64,000 bases of DNA, from the NCBI GenBank assembly GCA_910586735.1, contig CAJUJW010000003.1, positions 6,145-70,144 of the forward strand. The letters run 5' to 3'. The DNA is from an uncultured Oscillibacter sp. (GTDB lineage: Bacteria; Bacillota; Clostridia; Oscillospirales; Oscillospiraceae). Numbering within the stretch: position 1 is the first letter of the stretch; the number at the start of each line of letters is the position of its first letter. This document shows, in pieces, positions 25,406 through 33,487 of this stretch. The translations under genes and the position numbers were made by a program. Under the pieces are notes generated by a model. It ran no database searches and was not told the origin of the DNA. It saw only the letters and a list, made by a program, of their open reading frames with translations.

Positions 25406-26230
25406 TCATTTCAAATCCCTGTTCTTCTCAAAGGCGGCGATGACGGCGTCCATCACGGCCCCCCGGAAGCCCGCCTCCTCCAGCTTCCGCACCCCCTGGA
25501 TGGTGGTGCCGCCGGGGGAACACACCGCGTCCTTCAATTCTCCGGGGTGCCTCCCGCTCTCCAGAATCAGCCTCGCGGACCCCAGGACCATCTGGGCGGC
25601 GAATTCCAGCGCCGCCGCCCTGGGCAGCCCGCAGGCCACGCCGCCGTCGGCCAGGGCCTCCACAAAGAGGTCCACAAAGGCCGGGCCGCAGCCCGCCACG
25701 GCGGACCCCGCGTCCATCAGCCCCTCCGGTATCCGCGCGAAGCGCCCCGCGCCGGCCATGGCCTCCAGGAACGCCTGGGTCTCCCCCTCCGTGACGCCGG
25801 GGCCGGGGGCGTAGAGCACCATGCCCTCCCCGATGGAGCAGGGGGTGTTGGGCATGATGCGCAGGACGGGATAGTCCCCGCCCGCCATGGCCCGAATGTC
25901 CCCGACGGACAGCCCCGCCGCCATGGTGACCAGAACAAAGCGGCTCTCCCGCTCTCTCAGAACCGGGGCGATCTCCTCCAGCAGTCCCTTCATCATCTGG
26001 GGCTTGACCCCCAGGAACACGTAGTCCGCCCAGGCGGCGATCTCGGCGTTGGACTTCACCCGGCAGGGGATTTCCGCCGCCAGGGCCTTGGCCTTCTCCG
26101 GCGAGCGGTTGGCCACGCAGATGTCCGTAGAGGGCGTGTTTTTCCGGGCCGCCCGGGCTAACGCGCCCCCCATGTTCCCCACGCCGATGAAGCCCAGCTT
26201 GGCCCCGGTGAATACTCTGTCCTTTGTCAT
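25406..26230 (-). CDS. proC: Pyrroline-5-carboxylate reductase
   Basis: 274 aa. N-terminal Rossmann motif GFIGVGNMGGALA, then LGVKPQMM and the C-terminal signature SPGGTTIQGVRKLEEAGFRGAV. Last step of proline synthesis, NAD(P)H dependent. SD GAGGGGAA overlaps the stop of a 24-codon ORF (26244-26318), implying coupling. Last gene of the proB-proA-proC group. Confidence 0.96.
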   Translation of the reverse strand: MTKDRVFTGAKLGFIGVGNMGGALARAARKNTPSTDICVANRSPEKAKALAAEIPCRVKSNAEIAAWADYVFLGVKPQMMKGLLEEIAPVLRERESRFVLVTMAAGLSVGDIRAMAGGDYPVLRIMPNTPCSIGEGMVLYAPGPGVTEGETQAFLEAMAGAGRFARIPEGLMDAGSAVAGCGPAFVDLFVEALADGGVACGLPRAAALEFAAQMVLGSARLILESGRHPGELKDAVCSPGGTTIQGVRKLEEAGFRGAVMDAVIAAFEKNRDLK

Positions 26231-26243
26231 AAAAGTTCCCCTC

Positions 26244-26318
26244 TTAGCAGCATTGCATAATCAGCCACACCCGGTCGAACCGCCGGGCGGCCAGGACCTT
26301 TTCCAAATTAGATTCCAT
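26244..26318 (-). CDS. 24-aa leader ORF before proC
   Basis: Starts at ATG 26318 with AGAGGAG seven bases upstream. Reads MESNLEKVLAARRFDRVWLI then MQCC. The stop TAA abuts the proC ribosome site (TAAGAGGGGAAC), so ribosomes leaving it could re-initiate on proC. No proline codons, so it is not a classical proline attenuator. Could be a real small protein ending in CC, or chance; good spacing favours translation. Confidence 0.5.
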   Translation of the reverse strand: MESNLEKVLAARRFDRVWLIMQCC

Positions 26319-26355
26319 ACAGACGCTCCTCTTTCCAATGGTTCCGGCCGGGGGA

Positions 26356-26382
26356 CGGGCGGACACGCGGGTCCGCCCCTAC
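26356..26382 (-). repeat. GTAGGGGC-type palindrome
   Basis: Minus strand reads GTAGGGGCGGAC, short loop, GTCCGCCCG. Lies between proA and the proC leader ORF. Confidence 0.8.
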
Positions 26383-26389
26383 AGGCCGC

Positions 26390-27637
26390 TTACCGCACCT
26401 GCCCTTCCCCGTAAATCACGTACTTGCAGCTGGTCAGTTCCTCCAGGCCCATAGGCCCCCGGGCATGCATCTTCTGGGTGGAGATGCCGATCTCCGCCCC
26501 CAGGCCGAACTCCCCGCCGTCGGTGAAGCGGGTGGAGGCGTTGACATACACCGCCGCCGCGTCCACTGCGTCCAGGAAGCGCTGGGCCTTGAAGTAGTTG
26601 GCGGTGATGATGGCCTCCGAGTGGCCGGTTCCATGGGCGTTGATGAACCGGACCGCTTCCTCCAGGTCCTTCACCGTCCGCACGGCCAGGATGTAATCGT
26701 CGTACTCCGCGTCCCAGTCGCTTTCGGCGGCGGGGACGGCCCGGTTCCCCAGAATCGCCAGGGACTTCTCGTCGCAGCGCAGCTCCACCTTGTGCTTATC
26801 CAGCAGGGGCACGGCCTTTTTGAGGAACGCCTCCGCCACGTCCTCCTGGACCAGCAGGCACTCCGCCGCGTTGCACACGGAGGGCCGGGAGCACTTGGCG
26901 TTGTAGAGAATCTCCGCTCCCATGTCCAGGTCCGCCTCGCTGTCAATGTAAATGTGGCACACGCCCTCCCCGGTGCGGATGACGGGGACGCTGGCCTCCC
27001 TGGCCACGGCCCGGATGAGCCCCGCGCCGCCCCGGGGAATCAGCACGTCCACGTACCCGTCCAGGTGCATGAGCTCGTTCGCCGTCTCGTGGCTGGTGTC
27101 CTGAACCAGGGACACGCAGTCCTCCGGCAGACCCGCCGAATTCAGGGCCGCGCGCATCAGCTCCGCCGCCTTGCGGTTGGAGCGAATGGCCTCCTTCCCG
27201 CCCCGGAGGATGCAGACGTTGCCGGACTTGAGGCACAGGGCCGCCGCGTCCACGGTGACGTTGGGCCGGGCCTCGAAGATGATGGCCGCCACCCCCAGGG
27301 GCACCCGCCGCCGCCCGATGATCAGCCCGTTGGGCCGGGTCTCCATCTTGTCCACCCGCCCGATGGGGTCCGGCAGGGCAATCACTTCCCGCACGGCCTC
27401 CACAATGCCGTCAATCCGTTCCTCCGTGAGGGTCAGCCGGTCCAGCATGGCGGGGCGCATGCCCGCCTCCCTGGCCGCCGCCACGTCCCCGGCGTTGGCT
27501 GACAGCCACTCGTTCTTTCGTTCGCTCAGGGTCTTTGCGATGGCCTCCAGGGCGGCGTTCTTTCTCGCCGTCCCGGCGGTGGCCAGGGTGTAGGACGCGG
27601 CCTTGGCCAGCCGTCCCTGTTCCTGCAATGCCGTCAT
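26390..27637 (-). CDS. proA: Glutamate-5-semialdehyde dehydrogenase (gamma-glutamyl phosphate reductase)
   Basis: 415 aa. Aldehyde-dehydrogenase fold: RRVPLGVAAIIFEARPNVT, CLKSGNVCILRGGKEA, catalytic Cys in SRPSVCNAAECLLV, and the C-terminal STRFTDGGEFGLGAEIGIST. Second step of proline synthesis. Its ATG overlaps the stop of the broken acetyltransferase (ATGA), keeping coupling within proB-maa-proA. Confidence 0.96.
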   Translation of the reverse strand: MTALQEQGRLAKAASYTLATAGTARKNAALEAIAKTLSERKNEWLSANAGDVAAAREAGMRPAMLDRLTLTEERIDGIVEAVREVIALPDPIGRVDKMETRPNGLIIGRRRVPLGVAAIIFEARPNVTVDAAALCLKSGNVCILRGGKEAIRSNRKAAELMRAALNSAGLPEDCVSLVQDTSHETANELMHLDGYVDVLIPRGGAGLIRAVAREASVPVIRTGEGVCHIYIDSEADLDMGAEILYNAKCSRPSVCNAAECLLVQEDVAEAFLKKAVPLLDKHKVELRCDEKSLAILGNRAVPAAESDWDAEYDDYILAVRTVKDLEEAVRFINAHGTGHSEAIITANYFKAQRFLDAVDAAAVYVNASTRFTDGGEFGLGAEIGISTQKMHARGPMGLEELTSCKYVIYGEGQVR

Positions 27638-28043
27638 GGCAATTCCTCCTTATCCGCTTCCCCCGGCCGGTTCTCCCGGACCACCCGGCAGGGGTTTCCA
27701 AGGGCGATGGTATCGCTGGGGATGTCCTTTGTAACCACGCTTCCCGCCCCGATGACCACGTTGTCCCCGATTGTCACCCCCGGCATGATGACGGCCCCGC
27801 CGCCGATCCACACGTTGTCTCCGATGCTGACCGGGGCCGTGCGGGTCTTGCAGAAGCTGAAAGAGCCGTCCTCCCCCGGCCCCCCAGCAGCGCCGAGAGA
27901 ATCCGGTCCTTCCCCTCCAGGTCCGCGGAGTCCAGCCGGTTGTAGTCCCGGGCCAGGTCCTTGGCCCTGTGCCACTGGTCCAGCAGTTCCGGGTCCCCGC
28001 AGCCGTAAAGCTCCCCGGCCAGCATCTTTTCCCGTTCCGTCAT
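27634..28043 (-). pseudogene. maa: Maltose/sugar O-acetyltransferase remnant with internal deletion and frameshift
   Basis: From ATG 28043 the frame reads MTEREKMLAGELYGCGDPEL and on to ILSALLGG, the N-terminal Maa domain. Then the frame is lost near 27878 in a GGCCGGGGGAGG run. One frame over, the C-terminal left-handed beta-helix returns: PVSIGDNVWIGGGAVIMPGV and VVIGAGSVVTKDIPSDTIAL. About 65-75 residues between them, including the catalytic His region, are missing (family length about 185-200 aa). Both termini still overlap neighbours by ATGA (proB before, proA after), so the loss left coupling signals intact. Confidence 0.8.
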
Positions 28044-28855
28044 CTCGCGCCTTCCTTTCCCCCGGCGAGAAAGCGGGTGCCGATGCCCCGGCCCTCCACG
28101 GCGCCGTAGAGGTCCTCGGGCCGGGCCCCGTTGGTGATGACCATGTCGCAGCCCGCCTCCATGGCGATTTTCGCCGCCGAGAGCTTGGTGGCCATGCCGC
28201 CGGTGCCCCGCCAGGTGCCCGCGCCCCCGGCCATCTCCAGAATCTCCGGCGTCAGGGCCTCCACCCGGTGGAGGAGCTCCGCCTGGGGGTCCCGCTTGGG
28301 ATCCGCGCTGTAGAGCCCGTCGATGTCGCTGAGGAGGACCAGCAGATCCGCCCCGCACAGCCCCGCCACAATGGCGGAGAGAGTGTCGTTGTCCCCCAGG
28401 ACCTTGTGGTGCCCCGTCTCGATCTCGGCGGAGGAGACGGAGTCGTTCTCGTTCACCACCGGGATGATCCCCAGCTCCAGCAGGCTCTCGAAGGTGTTTT
28501 TCAGGTGCCCGGCCCGGAGAGGGTCCTCCACGTCGTCCCCGGTGAGGAGGATCTGGGCCACGGTGCAGTTGTACTCGGAGAAGAGCTTGTCGTAGATGTG
28601 CATCATCCGGCACTGGCCCACGGCGGCGGCAGCCTGCTTCATCCTGAGGGCCCTGGGCCGCTCGTCCAGGCCCATGCGGGCCGTGCCCACGGCGATGGCC
28701 CCGGAGGTCACCAGGACCACCTCCCGCCCGCCGCCGCTGAGGTCCGCCAGCACCCGGACCAGCTTTTCCATGCTCCGCAGGTCCAGGCTGCCGGAGCTGT
28801 GGGTCAGGGTGGAGGTGCCCACCTTGACCACGATGCGTTGTTTGTTCCGAATCAC
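28040..28855 (-). CDS. proB: Glutamate 5-kinase
   Basis: 271 aa from GTG 28855, chosen because GGGAGGG lies 5 bp upstream and the protein then begins MIRNKQRIVVKVGTSTL. Amino-acid kinase fold: VVLVTSGAIAVG, NENDSVSSAEI, LSDIDGLYSADP, GTGGMATKLSAAK. Lacks the C-terminal PUA domain, as in many Firmicutes. First step of proline synthesis, usually feedback inhibited by proline. A TATACT -10 lies at about 28890 (minus) with no good -35. Confidence 0.94.
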   Translation of the reverse strand: MIRNKQRIVVKVGTSTLTHSSGSLDLRSMEKLVRVLADLSGGGREVVLVTSGAIAVGTARMGLDERPRALRMKQAAAAVGQCRMMHIYDKLFSEYNCTVAQILLTGDDVEDPLRAGHLKNTFESLLELGIIPVVNENDSVSSAEIETGHHKVLGDNDTLSAIVAGLCGADLLVLLSDIDGLYSADPKRDPQAELLHRVEALTPEILEMAGGAGTWRGTGGMATKLSAAKIAMEAGCDMVITNGARPEDLYGAVEGRGIGTRFLAGGKEGAR

Positions 28856-28936
28856 GATTCCCTCCCGCCCCATGGGCATGATTTGCACCCAGTATAACAC
28901 GTCGGGGAGGAAAAGAAAAGGGGGACGCGCGCAAAG

Positions 28937-28964
28937 AAACCGGCGGGGTAAACCCCGCCGGTTT
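28937..28964 (-). terminator. Terminator after the 58-aa membrane protein gene
   Basis: Perfect 12-bp arms AAACCGGCGGGG / CCCCGCCGGTTT, 4-base loop. The T tract on the minus strand is weak (CTTTG). Confidence 0.7.
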
Positions 28965-28985
28965 CCGCCGCCCTCGGGCCGCCCC

Positions 28986-29162
28986 TCACCGCCCCTTCCG
29001 GCCTGCCCGGACGACGGCGTAGAGAAACATCGCCCCCAGGGCCGTCTCGCCAATCAGCTGGGCGGTGTGGAAGCCCACCACAAAGCTCAGACCCGTCTGT
29101 ACCGCGATGACCGCCGCCACCGCCAGAAGCCCGATCCCAAGCCCCTTCATCATATCCTTCAT
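28986..29162 (-). CDS. Small membrane protein, unknown
   Basis: 58 aa from ATG 29162 with AAGGAGG upstream. Two hydrophobic stretches: GLGIGLLAVAAVIAVQTGL (about 7-25) and AQLIGETALGAMFLYAVV (about 34-51), then a basic tail RAGRKGR. A TATACT at 29206-29201 (minus) could be its -10. Transcribed divergently from the TepA-like gene. No family recognised. Confidence 0.7.
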   Translation of the reverse strand: MKDMMKGLGIGLLAVAAVIAVQTGLSFVVGFHTAQLIGETALGAMFLYAVVRAGRKGR

Positions 29163-29245
29163 CTCTGTTTCCTCCTTTTCTGTTTTCCGTTCCCTTGGAA
29201 CTGTATCCAGTATATCACAGCCGTATTGGCCGCGCCATAGCTTTG

Positions 29246-29283
29246 CCTTACAATTTGGCCCCCGTACCTTACAATGCTGTAAG
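29246..29283. promoter_or_regulatory. Operator-like repeats upstream of the TepA-like gene
   Basis: CCTTACAAT at 29246 and 29267 (21-bp period), the second forming CTTACA-ATGC-TGTAAG (29268-29283). Two helical turns apart and in a divergent intergenic region, so a dimeric repressor site is plausible. Confidence 0.45.
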
Positions 29284-29343
29284 ACATGTGTAATTTCTGA
29301 AAAACGGCAAAAGCTACCTTCACTAAAAAGGAGGTATCTCACC

Positions 29344-30069
29344 ATGACCAAATCCACCAAGCCCGCCCAGGCGGAAGACGATACACAGAAGGAGGCCGCC
29401 CAATCCATTCTGGACTTCGGCTCCGCCATGACGGCCACGCCCCACGGGAACATCTACTGCCTCACCATCATCGGCCAGATCGAGGGCCACATGACCGCCC
29501 CCTCCGGCACCAAGACCACCAAATATGAGCACGTCCTCCCCCTCCTGGCCAAGCTGGAGGAGTCCGGCGAGGTGGCGGGGGTCCTCTTCCTCCTGAACAC
29601 CGTGGGGGGCGACGTGGAGGCGGGCCTGGCCATCGCGGAGCTCATCGCCGGCATGACCAAGCCCACGGTCTCCATCGTCCTGGGGGGCAGCCACTCCATC
29701 GGCGTGCCCCTGGCCGTGGCCGCCCGGAGGAGCTTTGCCGTGCCCTCCGCCGCCATGACCATCCACCCGGTGCGCATGAGCGGCACCGTCATCGCCGCCC
29801 CTCAGACCTACAGTTACTTCCAGCGGCTCCAGGACCGCATCGTGGCCTTCGTCTCCGGGCACAGCCATATCTCAGCCGGGGACTTCCAGGACCTGATGCT
29901 CCAGAAGGACGACATGGCCGCCGACGTGGGCAGCGTTATCTACGGGGAGGAGGCCGTCCGTCTGGGGCTGATTGACGAGGTTGGCGGCCTCTCCGACGGG
30001 CTCCAGTGGCTGTATGGGGAGATTGACGGGGGGAAGAAGAAGCGGGGACGGAAGCCTTCCGCCAAATGA
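29344..30069 (+). CDS. TepA-like ClpP-family serine protease
   Basis: 241 aa from ATG with AAGGAGG. ClpP/crotonase fold: LFLLNTVGGDVEAGLAIAEL, catalytic Ser in GGSHSIGVPLA, catalytic His in AAMTIHPVRMSG, and ADVGSVIYGEEAVRLGLID. Matches the translocation-enhancing TepA (YmfB) group, cytosolic, often in sporulating Firmicutes. Basic tail KKKRGRKPSAK. The frame extends upstream to 29065, but no ribosome site supports that. Confidence 0.9.
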   Translation: MTKSTKPAQAEDDTQKEAAQSILDFGSAMTATPHGNIYCLTIIGQIEGHMTAPSGTKTTKYEHVLPLLAKLEESGEVAGVLFLLNTVGGDVEAGLAIAELIAGMTKPTVSIVLGGSHSIGVPLAVAARRSFAVPSAAMTIHPVRMSGTVIAAPQTYSYFQRLQDRIVAFVSGHSHISAGDFQDLMLQKDDMAADVGSVIYGEEAVRLGLIDEVGGLSDGLQWLYGEIDGGKKKRGRKPSAK

Positions 30070-30091
30070 CTCGGGAGATTGAGGAAGGGCG

Positions 30092-30306
30092 AATGGATAA
30101 TTGACAATTGATAATGGACAATGAATAAGGCCCGTTCCCCGGAAACATGGCGGTTCCGATAAAAGGGCGGGCACATAGGTCCGCCCCTACGGGGTGTTCT
30201 GCCGGGACACAAACCGCCGGGGGAAAACGGGCCGCCGAAGGCGGCGGCCCCTATACGGCGCTCTATCGATAGCCGGACCCGTAGGGGCCGCCCCCCTGGG
30301 CGGCCC
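30092..30306. repeat. Repeat-filled gap: ATAATTGACAAT motif and three palindromes
   Basis: The 360-bp gap starts with GGATAATTGACAATTGATAA (30092-30126 region), a motif seen inverted at 36124-36150. Then follow three GTAGGGGC-type palindromes: 30164-30191 (minus), 30228-30255 (minus) and 30280-30306 (plus), the last two linked by CTCTATCGATAG. Confidence 0.8.
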
Positions 30307-30371
30307 TTCCCCCGTCCTCCGTTCCATTTTCATTGGGACGGGAATTTTATTTTCCATTCTGTAAAATATAC

Positions 30372-30400
30372 TTGACAAATAGTCTGGCAAGTGCTACACT
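30372..30400 (+). promoter_or_regulatory. Promoter of the membrane protein/XRE pair
   Basis: Consensus TTGACA (30372-30377), 17-bp spacer, TACACT (30395-30400), 29 bp before the ATG. Confidence 0.9.
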
Positions 30401-30429
30401 GGCCCCATCAAACGCAAGGAGGTCTCTAT

Positions 30430-30954
30430 ATGGACAACTATCATGCCGGCCTGGCTCTGGGGATTTTGGTGGGCGTCATCGCGGCGTCGGGACTGCTGGC
30501 GTTCCTCTTCAAGAAGAAGGTGCTGGACTGCCACTTTGACGAGCGGCAGGAGCGGGCCAGGGGCAAGGCCTTCCAGTACGGCTTCTTCACCCTGCTCATC
30601 GCCTCTTACGTCTACGCCGTCTCCGACGAGGTGTTTGGCCGCTGGTGCGAGGTGCTGACGGGGGTCACCCTCTGCATCGCCGTCAGCATGTGCGTCTTCT
30701 CCGTCACCTGCATTTTGAAGGACGCGTATCTCAGCCTCCGGGAGAAGCCCCGGCAGGTCATGACCATGTTCGCCCTGCTGTCCGCGCTGAACCTGGGCGT
30801 TGGCGTCATGCAGGGCCTCCACGGGGATTTGATGGAGGACGGCGTGCTGACCATCCGGGCGGTAAACCCCATCATAGGGGCGGCAATCCTGGTGATTCTC
30901 ATTGTGTACATCGTCAACTATCTCCTCCGCCCCCGGGACGAGGAGGCGGAATGA
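30430..30954 (+). CDS. Multi-pass membrane protein, unknown
   Basis: 174 aa from ATG 30430 preceded by AAGGAGG. Hydrophobic segments at about 8-26, 47-63, 70-90, 103-122 and 145-165, so four or five transmembrane helices. The phrase DERQERARGKAFQYGFFTLL resembles DUF2178/DUF3796-like proteins that are paired with a small XRE regulator. Its stop overlaps the regulator's start (ATGA). Confidence 0.78.
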   Translation: MDNYHAGLALGILVGVIAASGLLAFLFKKKVLDCHFDERQERARGKAFQYGFFTLLIASYVYAVSDEVFGRWCEVLTGVTLCIAVSMCVFSVTCILKDAYLSLREKPRQVMTMFALLSALNLGVGVMQGLHGDLMEDGVLTIRAVNPIIGAAILVILIVYIVNYLLRPRDEEAE

Positions 30955-31145
30955 AAAACCTCCGTATGAAAGCCGCCCGGGCCGCCCTGGATCTGAGCCA
31001 GCAGCAGCTGGCCGACGCCGTGGGCGTCTCCCGCCAGACCATCAACGCCATCGAGAAGGGGGACTACAACCCCACCATCCGCCTGTGCGTCAGCATCTGC
31101 CGGGTGCTGGGCAAGACCCTGGACGACCTGTTCTGGGAGCCCTAG
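30951..31145 (+). CDS. Small XRE-family transcriptional regulator
   Basis: 64 aa, only a helix-turn-helix: ARAALDLSQQQLADAVGVSRQ TINAIEKGDYNPT (two parts), with LGKTLDDLFW tail. This YgzD/YozG type usually controls its own operon with a membrane partner. ATGA overlap with the preceding gene. Confidence 0.93.
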   Translation: MKNLRMKAARAALDLSQQQLADAVGVSRQTINAIEKGDYNPTIRLCVSICRVLGKTLDDLFWEP

Positions 31146-31225
31146 TCGATTTGCACAAGAAACTTTCTACAATTTTGTACGAATATACAGAAAATCGATT
31201 GCGTAAATTTTATGAAATTCTTACC

Positions 31226-31254
31226 TGTTCACCGGCGGGGAAGTCTTGTATAAT
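31226..31254 (+). promoter_or_regulatory. Promoter of pyk
   Basis: TATAAT at 31249-31254; 17 bp upstream a weak TGTTCA. The 181 bp before pyk otherwise hold an AT-rich stretch. Confidence 0.6.
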
Positions 31255-31326
31255 GGGTGCTGCAAGAAGTAATCCGACACCGGTTTCCGAACTCCCCCTG
31301 GGGAGATTCGACAGGAGGAATTTTAT

Positions 31327-32760
31327 ATGCCGAGAAAGACCAAGATCATCTGCACCCTGGGTCCCGCCGTGGACAGCGAGGAAATGATTGTCGCCCTGAT
31401 CAAGGGGGGCATGAACGGGGCCCGCTTCAACTTCTCCCACGGCAGCCACCCGGAGCACCTGGAGCGGCTGAACCGCCTCAAGGCCGTCCGGGACCGCATG
31501 GGCTGCCCCGTGGCCACCATTCTGGACACCAAGGGCCCGGAGATCCGCATCAAGACCTTTGAGACCAAGACGGTGGAGCTGACCGCCGGGGAGACCTTCA
31601 CCCTCACCGTGGACGACGTGACGGGCACGGCCCAACGGGTCTCCGTTACATACCCCAAGCTGAACCAGGAGGTCACGCCCGGCCAGGTGATTCTCATTGA
31701 CGACGGGCTGGTGGCCATTCGTGTCCAGGAGATCAAGGGTTCGGACATCGTCTGTGAGGTGGAGAACGGGGGGACCCTGTCCGCCAACAAATCCATCAAC
31801 ATCCCTGGGGCCCACATTCAGCTGCCCGCCCTGACGGAGAAGGACGTGGCGGACATCCGGTTCGGCGTGGAGAACGACTTTGACTTCATCGCCGCCTCCT
31901 TCGTCCGCCGGGCCGCCGACGTGGAGGCCGTGCGGCAGGTGCTCCACGAGTGCGGCGGGGACAATGTGAAAATCATCGCCAAAATCGAAAACCAGGAGGG
32001 CGTCGACAACATGGACGACATCCTGGCGGCGGCGGACGGGGTCATGGTGGCCCGGGGCGACCTGGGTGTGGAGATACCTGCGGCCAAGGTGCCCGCCCTC
32101 CAGAAAATGATGATCCGCAAGGGTCTCCAGGCGGGCAAGCCCATCATCACGGCCACCCAGATGCTGGACTCCATGATGCGCAACCCCCGTCCCACCCGGG
32201 CGGAGGTCTCCGACGTGGCCAACGCCGTGTACGACGGCACCAGCTGCGTCATGCTCTCCGGGGAGACCGCCGGGGGCAAGTACCCCACCGAGGCCCTGGA
32301 GGCCATGCTGGAGATTGTCACGGAGGCGGAAGGGTCCATCGACTATTGGAAGCGCTTCCAGAAGCAGCTGGTGGTGACGGCCTCCAACATCAACGACGCC
32401 ATCACCCACACCTGCTGTCTGACGGCCCGGGACCTGAACGCCTCGGCGATTCTGACGGCCACCAGCTCGGGCCGGACGGCCCGGATGATCTGCCGGTTCC
32501 GGCCCGCCTGTCCCGTGGCGGCGCTGACCATGCAGGAGAAGACCCGGCGTCAGCTGGCGATTTGCTGGGGAGTTGTGCCCTTCCTGACGGGAGAGGTGAA
32601 CTCCACGGACCGGATTTTCTCTCTCACCAGCGAGGTGGCGGTGAAAGAGGGCCTGGTCCAGGCCGGGGACACGGTGGTGATTACCGCCGGAGTGCCTCTC
32701 GGCAAGAGCGGGTCGACCAACCTGATCAAGGCGCAGGTTGTGGAGGCCACAGGGCTGTAA
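31327..32760 (+). CDS. pyk: Pyruvate kinase
   Basis: 477 aa. KIICTLGPAVDS at the start, NGARFNFSHG (substrate binding), LDTKGPEIRIK, the signature IIAKIENQEGVDN with catalytic Lys, VARGDLGVEIP and ATQMLDSMMRNPRPTRAEVSD. The alpha/beta C-terminal domain is present, but the PEP-utiliser domain found in some Bacilli is not. Makes ATP and pyruvate from PEP. SD ACAGGAGG. Confidence 0.97.
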   Translation: MPRKTKIICTLGPAVDSEEMIVALIKGGMNGARFNFSHGSHPEHLERLNRLKAVRDRMGCPVATILDTKGPEIRIKTFETKTVELTAGETFTLTVDDVTGTAQRVSVTYPKLNQEVTPGQVILIDDGLVAIRVQEIKGSDIVCEVENGGTLSANKSINIPGAHIQLPALTEKDVADIRFGVENDFDFIAASFVRRAADVEAVRQVLHECGGDNVKIIAKIENQEGVDNMDDILAAADGVMVARGDLGVEIPAAKVPALQKMMIRKGLQAGKPIITATQMLDSMMRNPRPTRAEVSDVANAVYDGTSCVMLSGETAGGKYPTEALEAMLEIVTEAEGSIDYWKRFQKQLVVTASNINDAITHTCCLTARDLNASAILTATSSGRTARMICRFRPACPVAALTMQEKTRRQLAICWGVVPFLTGEVNSTDRIFSLTSEVAVKEGLVQAGDTVVITAGVPLGKSGSTNLIKAQVVEATGL

Positions 32761-32798
32761 GCCCTGGAGGGTACGCGCTCTGACGGGCGGGATAGATT

Positions 32799-32847
32799 AC
32801 AGCCATGAAGACAGCCGGTCCTTTGCGGCAGCTGTCTTCATGGCTGT
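32799..32847. terminator. Bidirectional hairpin between pyk and greA-like gene
   Basis: Perfect 17-bp arms ACAGCCATGAAGACAGC / GCTGTCTTCATGGCTGT, 15-base loop. T tracts are poor, but its place between convergent genes supports a terminator role. Confidence 0.7.
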
Positions 32848-32852
32848 ATTTC

Positions 32853-33356
32853 TCAATAGGAGCTGATACTAAGGCTCTCGTCGTCCTCCCCCTTTTCAAT
32901 CTTCCGTATCTCCACGAAATACTTCACCGTCGGGCTGACGGCAACCTCCACCCGCTCCCCGGCCCGGCGGCCGAGGAGCGCCTTCCCTACGGGAGACTCC
33001 TTGCTGATCAGCCCCTTCAGGGCGTCCTGCCGCAATGTGGTGACAATCCGCACCTCCATCTCCTTCTTTGCCATCTCGTTGAAGATGGTAACTCTGTCAA
33101 ACAGCCCCACCGCGTCCGCCGGGCCCTCCGCCTCGATGACCTTCGCCGTGCGGATCATCCGCTCCAGATACCGGATGCGGCTCTCGTTCCGGTTCTTCGC
33201 CTGCTTGGCGCATTTATACTCGAAGTTCTCGCTCAGGTCCCCAAAGGCCCGGGCCGTCTGAACCTCCTCAATCAGTTGGGGCCGCAGGACCCGGACCCGG
33301 TGGTCCAGCTCCTCCCTCATCTTCTTGATGTCCACAGCCGTCAGCTCGTCGTACAC
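32853..33356 (-). CDS. greA: GreA/GreB-family transcription elongation factor
   Basis: 167 aa from GTG 33356, which has AAGGAGG 7 bp upstream; the open frame begins earlier without a ribosome site. N-terminal coiled coil includes ARAFGDLSENFEYKCAKQ (the GreA D-L-S-E-N-x-E-Y tip) and the C-terminal FKBP-like part has KESPVGKALLGRRAGERVEV. Rescues backtracked RNA polymerase. Could be a second Gre paralogue rather than the main GreA. Confidence 0.88.
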   Translation of the reverse strand: MYDELTAVDIKKMREELDHRVRVLRPQLIEEVQTARAFGDLSENFEYKCAKQAKNRNESRIRYLERMIRTAKVIEAEGPADAVGLFDRVTIFNEMAKKEMEVRIVTTLRQDALKGLISKESPVGKALLGRRAGERVEVAVSPTVKYFVEIRKIEKGEDDESLSISSY

Positions 33357-33425
33357 CGCCAACCCTCCTTTTTCGTTCTGCCGCTCCATCATAGCCCCTC
33401 CCGCCGCCCCTGTCAAGGCGTACCC

Positions 33426-33454
33426 TTGACGGCGGCCCGGAGGGGTGCTATTCT
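33426..33454 (+). promoter_or_regulatory. Promoter of yqeC-yqeB-selD
   Basis: TTGACG, 17-bp spacer, TATTCT; 33 bp before the yqeC ATG. Confidence 0.75.
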
Positions 33455-33487
33455 ATAGAAAGAACAACGGCTGGGGGAGGGATCAAC

